Of a stretch of 64,000 bases of DNA, positions 1 to 10,479 are shown one piece after another. Every line of letters starts with the position of its first letter. Within the stretch, counting starts at the first letter, position 1. Below the pieces are notes generated by a model. That model made no database searches and was not told the origin of the DNA. It saw nothing but the letters and a program-made list of their open reading frames with translations. The DNA is from Aegilops tauschii subsp. strangulata (lineage: Eukaryota > Streptophyta > Magnoliopsida > Poales > Poaceae), in the NCBI RefSeq assembly GCF_002575655.3, contig NC_053040.3:223338628-223402627 (forward strand), in the 5' to 3' direction. The position numbers and the translations under genes are program-made.

Positions 1-84
1 CAATAACTCTTAAATCAGGTTTAACAGCAATGAATGAGACTGATAGTAACTAGACATAACTAAACAAAGGATATAAGTACGTAC

Positions 85-2076
85 ACAAGGATTTCTCTCA
101 AGATATATGGTGGTCAGTTTCTCTCGTGAACCAGACAAAGCAGATTCTATCCCAGACAGTGATGGTATTTGGTTGTCATTCAACCACAAGTCCTCTAACC
201 TGCAAAACACATAATGTCAAATTAGTAAAAGAGTCAGAACAAACAATCTATCAAGCTATTTATGTAGCTTAGGATATTTGGATCAATTTCCCGACTTATT
301 TTTGTGCACCAAGGATGATAAACAATCAGTCATGTAGTATCATGCTACCTGGTTAATGGCTCAATATCTTCGATAGCGGTTAGTTTGTTAGATGAAACAT
401 CTAAAACACGAAGGTTCTGTAACATAGAAAGGCCTTCCATCTTTTGGATTCCATTATGGCTGAGATACAGTTCCTCTAACGCAACACATTCCTGAATTCA
501 AAAGCAAAAGACAAATTAGCGAGTAGGAGTAGCAATTACTTCAGCAAAAAGTTAGGGAGCTGGTGAAGGTACGACACGGTACTTGTAAGCCATTCATTGA
601 AGTTAGCCTGTTGCTTTGCAGACTTATTTTTTTGATTGATTTCAACCCACATAAGTTGATAGTCCGGATCCGGTTTCTTCCGAGCCATAACTCCTGTAGA
701 TTTGTCAAAGTTTCCAGATTTTCCATCACCTGAAATAGAGTAGAACATGTGAGAACATAGGGCCAGGATCCATCCAAGTTCTTTATTATAACATGCACCA
801 TCATGTGTAAAGAAGCACCTAAATGCTTACCCTTAATCTGTTGCTACCAAGTTCAAGCAATTCTAATGCATGGAAATGTTCAAGTTCTTCCATCTTTGGA
901 ACCTCATTCTTCGAAAAGTAGAGTTCTTTCACTGTGCTGGAAACCTTGGATAACCCATTTAAGGACGACAACTCATTGAAAGAAACATCAAACACCAGAA
1001 GACCCTTGAAGATGCTGGCATCGGGGATCTTTATAAGCTTGTTATCTCTAAGGACTATCTCCTGAAATCGGAAATGATTTAAAATAGCACTGTAAAATCA
1101 CTTCACCATTTCTGGTTACAGGACAAGGAAAAACATTGCATAGTAAATTACTTTGTCAGAACGCATGGATAACTTACCATGAGAAAATTGCAGGAATAAC
1201 ACAGCAAAGTTTAAGAGTAAAACTTAAATTGCACTTCCAAGCCCGTGTGCAAAGTACTCCCTCTGTAAACTAATATAAGAGCATTTAGATAACTAAAGTA
1301 GTGATCTAAACACTCTTATATTAGTTTACGGAGGGAGTATTTAACAAAGCATGTAAGGTTGCCTTCATGTAAATATCATGAAATGGCATGCATCAAATTT
1401 GTTTACATGGGGCTTCATGTCATATAAGCTTGTAAAGTGATAAATAAGTGATGTGCATAACCATTTCAGCAGAAACACTCTCAGTTTTGCTCACGAATGT
1501 TGTTTATTTAGATAAAAATAATAATCAGTTAACATCTTACTTCACGTTCAATTTTCCTGCATACACATGTTAGCAAGGTACCGCCTAAAAATTTGCTCAT
1601 TGCAGATCATTGCTTGGCAGGCGGACAAAATCTTGTGATGGTGGAAGATTTTTTTTTTGCTGTACTAGGAAAGAAAGTGCAACAATAGGACACATGCATA
1701 TAACAACAGAGGTAAGTAAGATGGGACCAGCCGAAGAAAGTCTCTCGATCACATATTTTCAAGCGGTTCAACACATAAAAATAATCACCTGTAAGCCAGC
1801 GATGGCATCCCAGGTGAAGAGGGGCGCGACGGCGTCGTCGTCGAGGAGATTCTGGCGGAACGAGAGTTTGCGGAGGCGAGGGAGGTGGCCGATCCGGGGG
1901 TCGACTGCGGTGAGACGGTTCGCCGTAAGGTCCAGCTCCTCCAGGGTGGGCGGGATCTCCACCTCACTCAGATCGTGCAGCTGGCAGCTCGTGAGGTCGA
2001 GGCACAACTCCACCTCCGGCACCTCCATCCCTGCCCCCGCAGCGTTCGAATCTCCGGTGCCTTCGCCGGAGGCCAT
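85..2076 (-). CDS. PP1 regulatory subunit 7 / SDS22-like leucine-rich-repeat protein (partial, 5 exons visible)
   Basis: The exons on the minus strand are 2076-1789, 1061-831, 729-583, 491-349 and 199-85. Every junction is GT-AG and the phases fit (0, 0, 0, 2, 0), giving 308 residues so far. The start at 2076 is the ATG that opens exon 1, which begins MASGEGTGDS. From about residue 30 the protein is a run of 22-residue leucine-rich repeats (LDLTSCQL, LEELDLTANRL, VKELYFSKNEV, LQELWLGRNRIR, LEELYLSHNGI, LRVLDVSSNKL). This is the SDS22/PPP1R7 class of LRR, which in other eukaryotes binds and regulates the protein phosphatase 1 catalytic subunit. The visible coding ends at a GT donor (84-83) after YLERNPC, so the C-terminal LRR cap exon lies left of position 1. 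No lesion is seen in the visible part. The PP1 role is family knowledge, not shown by this sequence. Confidence 0.85.
1257..1337. mobile_element. Stowaway (Tc1/mariner) MITE in intron 1 of the LRR gene
   Basis: This 81-bp inverted repeat begins CTCCCTCTGTAAACTAATA, ends TATTAGTTTACGGAGGGAG and is flanked by TA on both sides (1255-1256 and 1338-1339). The termini and TA duplication are diagnostic of Stowaway elements of Triticeae. It sits inside intron 1 (1062-1788) and leaves the splice sites untouched. The two arms pair almost completely, so the transcript could form a hairpin. Confidence 0.93.
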
Positions 2077-2297
2077 GGGGGATCGGGCCTGGACTTTCAG
2101 GGAGCTTCTGGAAGAAGCAAAGGGGAGAAGAAGAAGAATATGCCGGATGGGGGCCTAAAGGCCTAGCCTAATCCGATTGGTTGGAAATAGCCCATTAAAG
2201 CCCATGTACAGCGACTTGGTCTCAAATCGCAAGGTCCAAAACCCTAAAACCTTCGCCCTTCCACCTCCCCTCTCTCCTTCCGCTCCTCCTCCCGGCA
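2077..2297. promoter_or_regulatory. Shared divergent promoter region
   Basis: Only 221 bp separate the ATG of the minus-strand LRR gene (2076) from the ATG of the plus-strand NFD6-like gene (2298). This interval must hold both 5' UTRs and both core promoters, or at least overlap them. No clear TATA box was found for either direction. The part close to the plus-strand gene is C/T-rich, as in TATA-less plant housekeeping promoters. The layout is seen directly; bidirectional promoter use is inferred. Confidence 0.6.
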
Positions 2298-2646
2298 ATG
2301 GCGTCGCGCCTCCGCTCCTTCTCCCGTCCCGTCGCAGCCGCCTTCCTCCGCTCAGCTTCCGCCCGGAGCCCCGCGGCCTCTCTCCCCCGCGCTCTCGCTC
2401 CAACCCCAAGGTAAGTGATCGACCCCCTTGCACGCTTCCCCTCTCAAATGCTTTCCAAGTTAGCCTTGAACCGTCGGGTTTGCGTGGTACAGGGCTTCTT
2501 CCCTGGGGCGGCAGGTGGCGCTGGCACGATCTCTGCAGCCGCTGCACAGCGCAATCTCGGCGGCGAGGCTAACGTCACGGCTTGGGGCAGAGGTGGCCCG
2601 GGCAGTGTCGCAGGGTACGCTCTGCAGCTCCTACCCGGGAGTCTGA
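2298..2646 (+). CDS. NFD6-like small protein, probably mitochondrial
   Basis: Two exons, 2298-2410 and 2493-2646, are joined across an 82-bp GT-AG intron and give an 88-residue protein ending at TGA 2644-2646. Residues 1-38 are rich in Arg, Ser and Ala with no acidic residues (MASRLRSFSRPVAAAFLR start), typical of a mitochondrial or plastid targeting peptide. The C-terminal half carries SLQPLHSAISAARLTSRLG and SQGTLCSSYPGV, the conserved core of the plant NUCLEAR FUSION DEFECTIVE 6-like family. Family members are organelle-targeted, and the Arabidopsis founder is linked to polar nuclei fusion. The biochemical role is not known. Genes of this family often splice the 3' end alternatively, so further 3' exons are possible. 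The frame is intact. Confidence 0.8.
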
Positions 2647-2899
2647 GTCTGATAGGATCTTAATCTTTGCATCCTACCTGTGAGTTTTGACTGCTCAGTT
2701 ACCTGCCTATTTTAGTTCATGCGTAGCCGACACACACAATTTTGGTTGATTCGGTTTGTTGAATCCTGAAATTCAGATTCATTTTGTGCTATTCATGAAC
2801 TGATTAAACTGTGTTTTTCCCTGTCAATCTATGTGAGGCAGGGAGGGGGACTGTGTTTAGTTTTATGCCATTGTGAACATGTTATACTTAACGTAAAAT
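2647..2899 (+). other. 3' UTR or downstream intron of the NFD6-like gene
   Basis: This is AT-rich, non-coding sequence directly after the stop codon. No repeat or reading frame was recognised. It could be 3' UTR, or the start of an intron leading to an exon beyond the LINE. Confidence 0.4.
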
Positions 2900-2987
2900 A
2901 AACAAAATGCTCACGATGAGGCCCCCCACCTGAATATATTACTCAAAGTGTTACACGGCCAAGGCCGGTTACAAGGTGTACCAGAAG

Positions 2988-3329
2988 TTACATAGGAATG
3001 CAAGAGCGAGAGGAGAGGAAGGCATGCCACAAGAAAGCGGCTTTGTTATCAGCATGTTTACAAAGTCTATGAGACCAAAGGTCCAAATCTGAAATCATAA
3101 GCCGAAGCGACGTAGCCGAGTGGATATCAAGGTGATGAAATGCTTTGGCATTCCTGGCGTCCCAAATCTTCCATAGGATGAGCATTAAGCATTGTTTACT
3201 AGGCTGGCTTTCCAACCAGCAAGGTCTTTGCAACAGCTTTGCAAAATAGGCAGAAAAGCACCAGAGGGTAGTCGAGTGGGTGAGGGTTGTAGTCTGATGT
3301 AGATGTGGGGGAAGGAGGAGATTGGGCAA
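2988..3329 (-). pseudogene. LINE ORF2 C-terminal zinc-binding/RNase-H-like tail
   Basis: This 113-codon frame contains ILWKIWDARNAKAFHHL, the W-x-x-R-N signature of the zinc-binding tail of plant LINE reverse transcriptases. It lies directly downstream of the reverse transcriptase piece on the same strand. It marks the 3' end of ORF2. Confidence 0.75.
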
Positions 3330-4276
3330 AGCAGCGATTCCACAATAGTTGTTGACGTAAATTCATCGGCACAAAAGTGGTTTTAGATAAGTTAATGGAA
3401 AGACCATTGGCTCGGACGAAATCTTGCAAGATGTTTTTGAGAGCAGTTGCAGGGGCAGCAGTTGCCTTGGCGATGATGAGGGTATCATCAACGTATTGCA
3501 TGGTGGTTGGTGGTAGGTGTGTAAAGATCGGATGGTGAAGTAGGTGGGAATTATGGCGGATGAGTTACTGTAGTAAGTCTGCCACTATGATAAAGAGACA
3601 AGGGGGAAGTGGGTGTCCTAGGTGCAAACCATTTTTGTAGTTGATCCAGTCTCCCGGAACACCATTAAGCATTATTGCGGTTTTACAAGCGGATAGGATA
3701 TGGATCCAAGAGTAACATTGTTTCGACATTCCTCTTTGAAGGAGAATTCTGTTAGGAAGGACCACAATACTGATGTAGGGCATTAGTGGTTTGAGCCTAG
3801 TTGTTAGAACCTTAGTGGCCGCTTTGATCCGACAGTGCTGAAGAGAAATGGGCCTATATGAGTCGGGCATAGCAGCGGAGTCTTTTTTGGCTAGAACAAC
3901 ATGTGCTTGGTTCAAGCGTTTCGTCTGGCCTGCAAGTGAAAGAAGTTCGAGAGTGGGTAGGATGATTGGTTTTAGGAGAGACAAGACTTTCTGATAGTAG
4001 GCTGGTCCGAAACCATTGGGACGTGGGCTTGTTTGACGGTTCAATTGGAGAAAGGCCTCTTTAATTTCCGCTTTGGATAAAGGTGTAGCCATGGAGGAAA
4101 GTTGTGTGACATTGTATTTTGAGAGGCTGGAGAGATAAAAGGTCTAGGTTATGTCTCGCAAGCCCGATGATCTGGGTAAAATAGGAGTTGCTTTTTGATC
4201 GTGTGACGTATAGACATTGTTTTTCGAAGTCCTTTAGAGGCGGAGACATGAAAGAATTTGGTATTCTCACCGGCAT
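3199..4276 (-). pseudogene. LINE reverse transcriptase domain, decayed
   Basis: The frame 4092-3565 shows SPRPNGFGPAYYQ (the P-D-G-F region), SYRPISLQHCRIKAATKVL and a decayed polymerase core. The catalytic motif YVDDTLIIAK begins at 3501 in another frame, followed by ANGLSINLSKT. The pieces are in order, but at least one frameshift and an in-frame stop separate them. The frame 4276-4061 appears to be the linker between endonuclease and polymerase. The plant LINE family assignment is secure from the motifs; activity is excluded. Confidence 0.85.
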
Positions 4277-4837
4277 CTATAGTGCCTCTTATTTTCAGGT
4301 GTAAGCGCCAGTAGGCTGCTATTTCTTTAATTGTTTGTTGTAAAACAGCGATAATAACAATCCTAAGTTATGATTCGGCTGCGGAGAACGGCCGACGTTC
4401 ATCTTTCAAATTGATAAATTGATGTTCATTTTTTTGCAAAAACCTACACAGACAAAGGCCGTAGCCTGCTTAGAGTCCTAGTTTTGAGACCTGAGCAAGA
4501 GCTTTTTAAGGCCGCACTAGATGTGTTGATGCGAACTGGGCCGGCCGGCTCTACGCAGGAGAGGCTCAACATTGCCGAATGATCCGGTGACAGAATGAAG
4601 GGCCCAACCGGGTTCAAATAGGATATGGCGGGAACAAGGACCGTTTGTGTTAATGTGGACGAGAAGGGGCACATTATCTGAAATAAGTTGTGTTGAGAAT
4701 AGAGTAATATTCGGAATTTGTCATTCTAGGCAAGATTAAAGAAGACCCGATCCAGGCACTCAAAGGTGGACATTGATTTAGCATTTGTTCGGGCCAAGCG
4801 ACGGTCAAGCAGTGGTAATTCTAGCAATGATAATTGG

Positions 4838-5491
4838 TCAATGGTGTCCTTGAAAGAGTTGGCCTTTGATTGCTGGAATGATTGCTTGTTCTTTTCGGAG
4901 GAAAAATGTAGGGAGATCGAAGTCACCGATAATGAGCCAGGGGATGTGATCCTCTTCTTTGATGGTTAGTAGTTTATTGACCAAGTCTAGCTTTAAGGAG
5001 CGATTGGAAGGAGCATAGACATTGGTGATTACAATAGGAGCAGGGTGAGCCGTGGTGGAGAGGTTGATGGTTGTGGAGAAGGTGTAGTTTTGTTGATTGG
5101 TAATGTTAAAGAATCTGGAGTTAGCCGTCGAGATGGCCCCGCCTGCAGTGCCAATTGTTGTCAAGAGAACGTGGTATTCTATAGTCCGTGGGATGAAGAA
5201 CTGGAATTTGAACTCATCGACCGAAGCTAATTTTGTTTCTTGAACCAAAGCGAGATGTGGATTTAAGTTGATGAGTTCAGAGAGGACGTTGATGCATTTT
5301 TGCGGGTCGCCCAGCCGTCTGACATTCCAAGAGCAGATTGACAGGGTGGTTTGATTCGATACTAAACTTCTATGGCACCGATAGAACATGGCTAAAAGTA
5401 AACCGGTATATATAGTGCTTAGCTTAGATTCGAGAACATAGCATCGGTTTAATACAAGGGCAGCACAAACGCTGAGATTTTGCAAAGACAC
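4838..5491 (-). pseudogene. LINE endonuclease (EEP/AP-endonuclease) domain, decayed
   Basis: The 217-codon frame contains SICSWNVRRLGD, LALVQETKL and WLIIGDFD, which match the N-terminal SWNVRGL, QETK and GDFN motifs of LINE endonucleases. After GDFD the frame is lost, and the continuation (DRRLARTNAKSMSTFECLDR, about 4780-4926) is in another frame. This shows a frameshift inside the domain. The active enzyme would nick target DNA to prime reverse transcription; this copy cannot. Confidence 0.82.
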
Positions 5492-5560
5492 TTTTCATGG
5501 TGACGAGATTGCTTAATAGTAGTAGTAGGACGCCCGAGATAAACTAAAACATAGCTAAGC

Positions 5561-5905
5561 AAAAGATAGGCCGACGTCACTTAAGCGTGTGGCAGCAGCA
5601 CAATGTGGTTTTCGCCGAACTATATGCACAGTAATGTTGAATGTAACCTTAAGCAAGTAGCAAAAGGTCAGCCCATGTTCTTTTGTTTAGATCATTTTAA
5701 AAGGAAAGGTTCTTGTGTTTATATTGGTCTTGCACACGTTTCTATATAAAGTTTAGATAGATTTGTTAGTATTTTGCAATAACGGAATAAGCACCTAATG
5801 CATCTTTCCTATACAAATAATGGAGTTCCAGAATTATCCATGGAAGCAGCATGAAAAAGTTGACTAAATTCTTCTTGTTAAATGCTTATAGTGCTATAAT
5901 TTGTA
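5561..5905. other. Non-coding spacer
   Basis: This is AT-rich sequence between the LINE and the first mariner-type MITE. Some of it may still belong to the 5' end of the LINE. No reading frame or repeat was recognised. Confidence 0.4.
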
Positions 5906-6218
5906 CTCCCTCCCTTCCGGTTTATAGGGCTCAAATCTCAAATCTCATCAACCAAGGCATTTTGTGATTGGAGGAATGTATCTCGTACTTTACAAAACTA
6001 CCCTAATTAAACTCATGTATTAATTTGGATTAATTACAGTGCATGCATGCTTGACCACTAGATGAGTAGGAACAGTACATGCATTGGTGTGTTCCTTTTT
6101 AATTCTTGCATGCAAATATTTAATGCGCATTGGAAACTAAAAATGAGATGGAGATGAGCCCTCTAAATTGGGAAAACAAAAAAGTTGAGATAAGCCTTAT
6201 AAACCGGAAAGGAGGGAG
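5906..6218. mobile_element. Mariner-type MITE, 313 bp
   Basis: The terminal inverted repeats are CTCCCTCCCTTCCGGTTTAT and ATAAACCGGAAAGGAGGGAG, with TA on both sides (5904-5905, 6219-6220). The CTCCCTCC terminus and TA target duplication place it in the Tc1/mariner group. A second, truncated copy of the same family starts at 50328. It has no coding capacity. Confidence 0.88.
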
Positions 6219-6405
6219 TACTAACAAGAGACAGGAGATATCTACTACAAAATGGCGGTTCAGTAATTCACATTCATTCACCATTATTACTGGTCTTCTC
6301 CGAGTTTAGATTTATAGTATTAAAATTCATGCAATGGATAAGCTACCTTTATCTTGTAAATGGAAGTGTATTAGGCTGCAACACCTTTTATTTAGATCAT
6401 TGGTA

Positions 6406-6696
6406 CTCCCTCCGTCCGGGTTTATTAGGCCTAAAGACAACTTCTCTTAAACCAAGACACATAGTAATTTGCTCACATTAATTCTTCTATTCCACTCCCA
6501 ATGCACTCTCTCACTGCATGCAGCCAATGAAAAAGCACGCATGAAGTGTATTAATTTTCCAGCCATGGCACCAACAACAATGGCTTTCAATGCAACCAAT
6601 CAAATGGTTGCATGCATGCACCTTTCCAAAGCGAGGCCTTATAAAATGGGACATGCTTGTGATGCTAAGAGGCCTAATAAACCCGGACGGAGGGAG
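6406..6696. mobile_element. Second mariner-type MITE, 291 bp, different family
   Basis: The ends are CTCCCTCCGTCCGGGTTTAT and ATAAACCCGGACGGAGGGAG, perfect inverted repeats flanked by TA (6404-6405, 6697-6698). The interior differs from the MITE 190 bp upstream, so this is not a duplication of it. The perfect TIRs suggest a fairly recent insertion. Confidence 0.9.
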
Positions 6697-8082
6697 TACA
6701 TATAGTAACCAATTTAGTGTAACGCACCCTTCCTAAAATTACTAACCACAAATGAGTACTTAGTACATTGTTAGTTTGAAATGCTAGGAACCATAAAACA
6801 TAGGCATTTCTGTTGTTAAAATTTATAAAGCATTTTTGTAATACTTAAATTTAGAATGAATGCTGACACTATAGATATCCGTTTTATCTCGTTCCAGACA
6901 AACCCCATCTTGGCGATGATTTTCACGTGTGTTTCGCTTGGATTAGCATATTCTGTTGAAACTTTGTAGCCACAAAAGACTTTAGCGTATAAATGCTATG
7001 TACCCATGCTTAAGATGTGAAGAGTGTGGTCCAAGGTGGTGAAGATACATGTCTAGGCTCTAGGGTTAGAAAGACACTTGAAAGGAAACATCAGAAAATG
7101 CATGCCTTTAGCAGCTAAGATAGCAAAGTTGAGAAGAAACAAAAGGAAAAAAGGCCTATATATACTTAAAGAGTTCTCAATGAGGCAACAAGACTCTAGG
7201 GTGCTTGACGTGGTTGTAACTATTTGGTGTGTTCTCGGTAACTGATTAGTTGACAGTGGAAAATTTGTATTTGCTTCCAGTGACTGATTTTATAGTAAAA
7301 TCTAACTTGTCGGGGTCCCTGGTGTGCTGTCCATGTTCAGATTGTTTATGTGACTTCAGCTCTATCTTTTATTGCTTGAGAAGTTGAGTTTATTAATTTT
7401 ATATTCTGATATTTACCTGTTTTTGCTAGTTTCGTTAATACATCCTTCTAATGTTTCCATAAAGTAGGTAATGGTAATCTTCAATTGAGTAGGACATCAT
7501 TATCTTAGTTTGGATGCTGTTTGGAACAGAAGTTAGACTGCTGTAATCTTTGTCTGACCAATGGCTTTGGCGCGATACTTTATTGTAAATTTGGAAATTC
7601 AAATTGTTTGCCACATAATTCCCACTTGTATCTCAATGATGTTTTGCACCAATCTGCATATTTCATATAGGTGCAAAATGCTCTGTTTGGATGAACTCTG
7701 TTGGCCAACCGAGTTTCAGAATACATCGGTCAATGAAGAAAAAAATTGTACTCCTATAGCATAACTATCAGTCTGTTGGATAAAATGAATTCGGTATTTC
7801 CACATCATGGAGCATTTATATTTTCTTTTACCTTATCATGATTGTTTTATTACCCAAGAAACTCCAGACTTCCAAACTCAATACTGTGATTTTGTTGTTG
7901 TTCAGACGTGAGACATACGTTTGGTAACTTGATTTTACATTAGGGGATTATCAAATTTCTTGCTGTCATTTTTACTTCTTTTGTGTTTTGGTTGTGGCAC
8001 CTCTCCCGGTGTGCTCAGGGATTTATATAGATGCTGTTGCAGCACGACAACTGAAATTTATGATCTTCCTGCTGCCTTGCAG
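6697..8082. other. Non-coding stretch between MITEs and a possible 3' exon
   Basis: This is about 1.4 kb of AT-rich sequence without a convincing reading frame, repeat or RNA gene. If the NFD6-like gene has a downstream exon, this would be intron. Several T-rich tracts are compatible with plant intron sequence. Confidence 0.4.
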
Positions 8083-8283
8083 AAACTGGTCTGAGTGTGC
8101 CTCGATAATGAAAGAGGTTCGGACAGACGCAGCGGACTTGTCAAGAAATTTATTCCCTTCAATAACGGGTTTTGCTTGTTGGCATTCTTCCGCACATTAA
8201 TATGCTATGTACTGCTCAGAAGCAATTACTATGTGCACTTCATATCAGCTCGAGCCTTAACTGAACGGAGTTATACTTGTTAA
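8083..8283 (+). other. Possible 3' exon/UTR of the NFD6-like gene
   Basis: A good acceptor (CTGCCTTGCAG, ending at 8082) precedes about 200 bp of higher-GC sequence that stands out from the surrounding AT-rich DNA. NFD6-like genes commonly have a downstream 3'-UTR exon. The exon is proposed only from the acceptor, composition and position. It could also be an unrelated relic. Confidence 0.3.
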
Positions 8284-8549
8284 CGATCTAGTTATGGGAA
8301 GAACTGCTGCTCTAGTTTGTCCTTTTAATTGAGGATCACCTAATCTTTTACCATGCTCAAAATTACTGTATATAACCCAGCCCTTATTCTATACTATGGA
8401 ACATATCTATTTTATTTCACAAACCAAATAAAGGAGTTAGGGTTAAATGGTTCATTAAATAACAGATTGACAAAATCAATAGAAGCACCATGCTATTGGC
8501 AGATATGTTGTCTCTAGTTATCATTAGAAACACAGAGGGTTGTGGTAAG

Positions 8550-9934
8550 CACTCAACCTATTTGTGTTGTCGGCAAACACGTACGATCAAGCGCAATTGT
8601 AAGCCGTGCATCTTATTTATTCGTCACGGTCTACTGTACGCCAAGTGCATGTCTATAAGCCGAGTGCTGTTGCACGGCTAAAATGGTAGCAGCGGTCGAC
8701 CAATCACTGCCATGTGTCCAATGCATAGGTTGAGTGCTCACCACAACTCTCAGCCTGCACTTACGCCGTGTCCTGCCGTTTGGTACTGATTTTCCAGGCC
8801 TTGCCACGTGTTCTTTACGACGTGTGTGGCACTCCGCGTATACACATAGGCCGAGTGTATGACTCGGCTTATGTGTGTATATGTTTTTTTGGTTGCTAAT
8901 TGGACTATCCCTGTAATTCAACATCTATAAACAGTTCAGCGTGCGCACACAATTCAACACATAACATAAGAATCTCTGACCTCATATACGTCCGTATGTC
9001 CATAGAATGATAGAAGCAACCTCATATATGTCCATATGTCCAAAATGGTTAAGCGGCATAACAAGCATACAATCTCATATAAGTATGCAGCTTAACAAGC
9101 AAGAAGTGGCATTATACCTGGCCATGGGAAGCCCGGCCCGGCCCGACCCGGCCCGAAAAAGCCCGACCAGGCCTGGCCCGACGCTGCTCCCGGGCCGGGC
9201 TCGGGCCTAGATTTTGAGCCCGGTGGCCGGGCCGGGCCAGGCCCGGGCCCGTCGTTTTTGCACTTTTCTGAAGGTCGGGTCGGGCCGGCCCGGAGCCCGA
9301 CGGGCTTTTCTGTGTTCGGGCCGGGCTTGGGCCCAGAAAACAGGCCCATGGCCGGGCCGGGCCAGGCCCGGGCCTGGGTTTTTTTGCATCGGGCTTGGCT
9401 AGGCCCGGCCCGAAGCCCGGCCCGGCCCGAGGTATGGCCAGGTCTAAGTGGCATATATCAACATGTTTCGCCAAGCAGCAGCATAGAATCTAACAAGTCA
9501 CATAACCAACAATAAGCATAAGCAGCAACAGTCACATATGTTCCATGGTTCAGCACCGTTGATGGCGTCCGCAATGCGAAGCTACAAGTTCATTAGTATA
9601 AGCATGAGTTTCCATATGAGACGGTAAGATGAACGGGTTTCCATTAGCATAAACAACAAGTCGTATGAATGAGTCAAATACCTCGAGTCAAGGATGGGTC
9701 GAGGTGGAAGTACCATGACCATTAGTGGGCGTCATTCGGCTTGCTTGCCTAGGTGTAGATGCACCTATCGACACATTGTTGGATCCAGCCGATTGATGGA
9801 GCTGTAATCATAAGACGGGAAACATATGCGACGATAATATAAATGATTAAAAGGTTGGAAGAGTTACAATGCCCACATGAGGTGGAAGAGGTGGAAAAGG
9901 AGGCAGATCCTCAGAATTAGTCGTGCCGCTCCCA
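8550..9934 (-). mobile_element. CACTA transposon remnant, left part (3' end of its gene)
   Basis: Between 8600 and 8880 are several GCCGAGTG-type subterminal motifs in both orientations (for example GGCCGAGTGTATGACTCGGC near 8849), as in grass CACTA elements. Nearer to 9934 the minus strand has short proline-rich and Ser/Thr-rich open stretches (9680-9934) that continue the gene fragment resuming at 47258 after element D. A clean CACTA terminus was not found, so the left boundary is approximate. A 333-bp GC-rich element is inserted at 9113. Confidence 0.6.
9113..9445. mobile_element. GC-rich non-autonomous DNA element with 9-bp target duplication
   Basis: The sequence is flanked by the perfect 9-bp repeat AAGTGGCAT (9104-9112 and 9446-9454). 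Its ends are inverted repeats around CCTGGCCAT / ATGGCCAGG. The interior is a mosaic of GGGCCGGGC and GCCCGGCCC blocks with extreme GC content. A 9-bp duplication is typical of Mutator-like elements; an 8-bp reading (AGTGGCAT) would suggest hAT. The long open frames across it on both strands are a composition effect, not genes. Confidence 0.75.
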
Positions 9935-9939
9935 CCAAC

Positions 9940-10479
9940 TGATGTAGGGTGGAACCTTATACGGCCGATCTTTCACAAAAAGAGCGGATCCCAATTAAGA
10001 ACACGATGAACACGGGGAAGAATGGAGGAAAATCACAAGGGGAACACTCAAGAACAAGTCCAATCACACATCCACTAGACAATCAAACACACAAGATCCA
10101 CAAGGTACATGAACAACAAAGGAAAAAATACAAGGTAAGGTTCATCTCCATGAGGAGGTCTTGAATCCACGAGGGGATCTTCCCGTGAGGGGTCTTGAAT
10201 CCAAGGTGGATCTTCTCCGTAGAGGCCGCGGTCTCTCTCGTGGAGTTGATCTGTAATGGATGAGCAAAGCTCCATCTCTAATGAGCTACTACTTTGCTAA
10301 CCCTAGAAAGGAGGTGGAGGAGGTCTATTTATAGCCCAAGGGGCGAAGGGGTAAGTGAGGGGGCGAATGGGTACACGGGCCTCGGCCCAAGTCATGCGCG
10401 CAGGCAAGGCCGGATGATCCGGACGGGGTCCCGGATGATCCGGGCGTCGGGGATCCGGATGATCCGGACGGAGTTCCGG
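9940..10479 (-). repeat. Element D 3' LTR, outer piece
   Basis: This piece matches the right LTR from 46291 onward, including TGATGTAGGG, a region with CTATTTATAG (TATA box on the minus strand) and CCGGATGATCCGG palindromes. It is cut at 10479 by element C; the last five bases TCCGG are the target duplication. Confidence 0.9.

Larger units (their letters stand above)
2900..5560 (-). mobile_element. Degenerate non-LTR retrotransposon (LINE), 5' truncated
   Basis: On the minus strand, in order, are an endonuclease domain, a reverse transcriptase domain and a C-terminal RNase-H/zinc-binding-like tail, the order of ORF2 of plant L1-type LINEs. No ORF1 with zinc knuckles precedes it, so the 5' end appears truncated. 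The 3' end is near 2900-2930, just after a stretch reading GGCCTTGGCCGTGTAACAC on the minus strand. A poly(A) tail and target-site duplication could not be fixed, so both boundaries are approximate. The coding frame is broken by several frameshifts and stops. Confidence 0.85.

Noticed and set aside
1610..2166. Plus-strand frames of 182 and 93 codons over exon 1 of the LRR gene
   Set aside because: Antisense shadows of the LRR exon; no domain and no promoter context.
2155..2572. 130-131-codon frames on both strands over the start of the NFD6-like gene
   Set aside because: Shadows of the real two-exon gene in GC-rich 5' sequence; they ignore the splice sites.
9092..9515. Several overlapping open frames of 60-120 codons rich in Gly, Pro, Ala and Arg on both strands
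   Set aside because: They lie inside the GGGCC/GGCCC mosaic element and are open on both strands only because of its composition.
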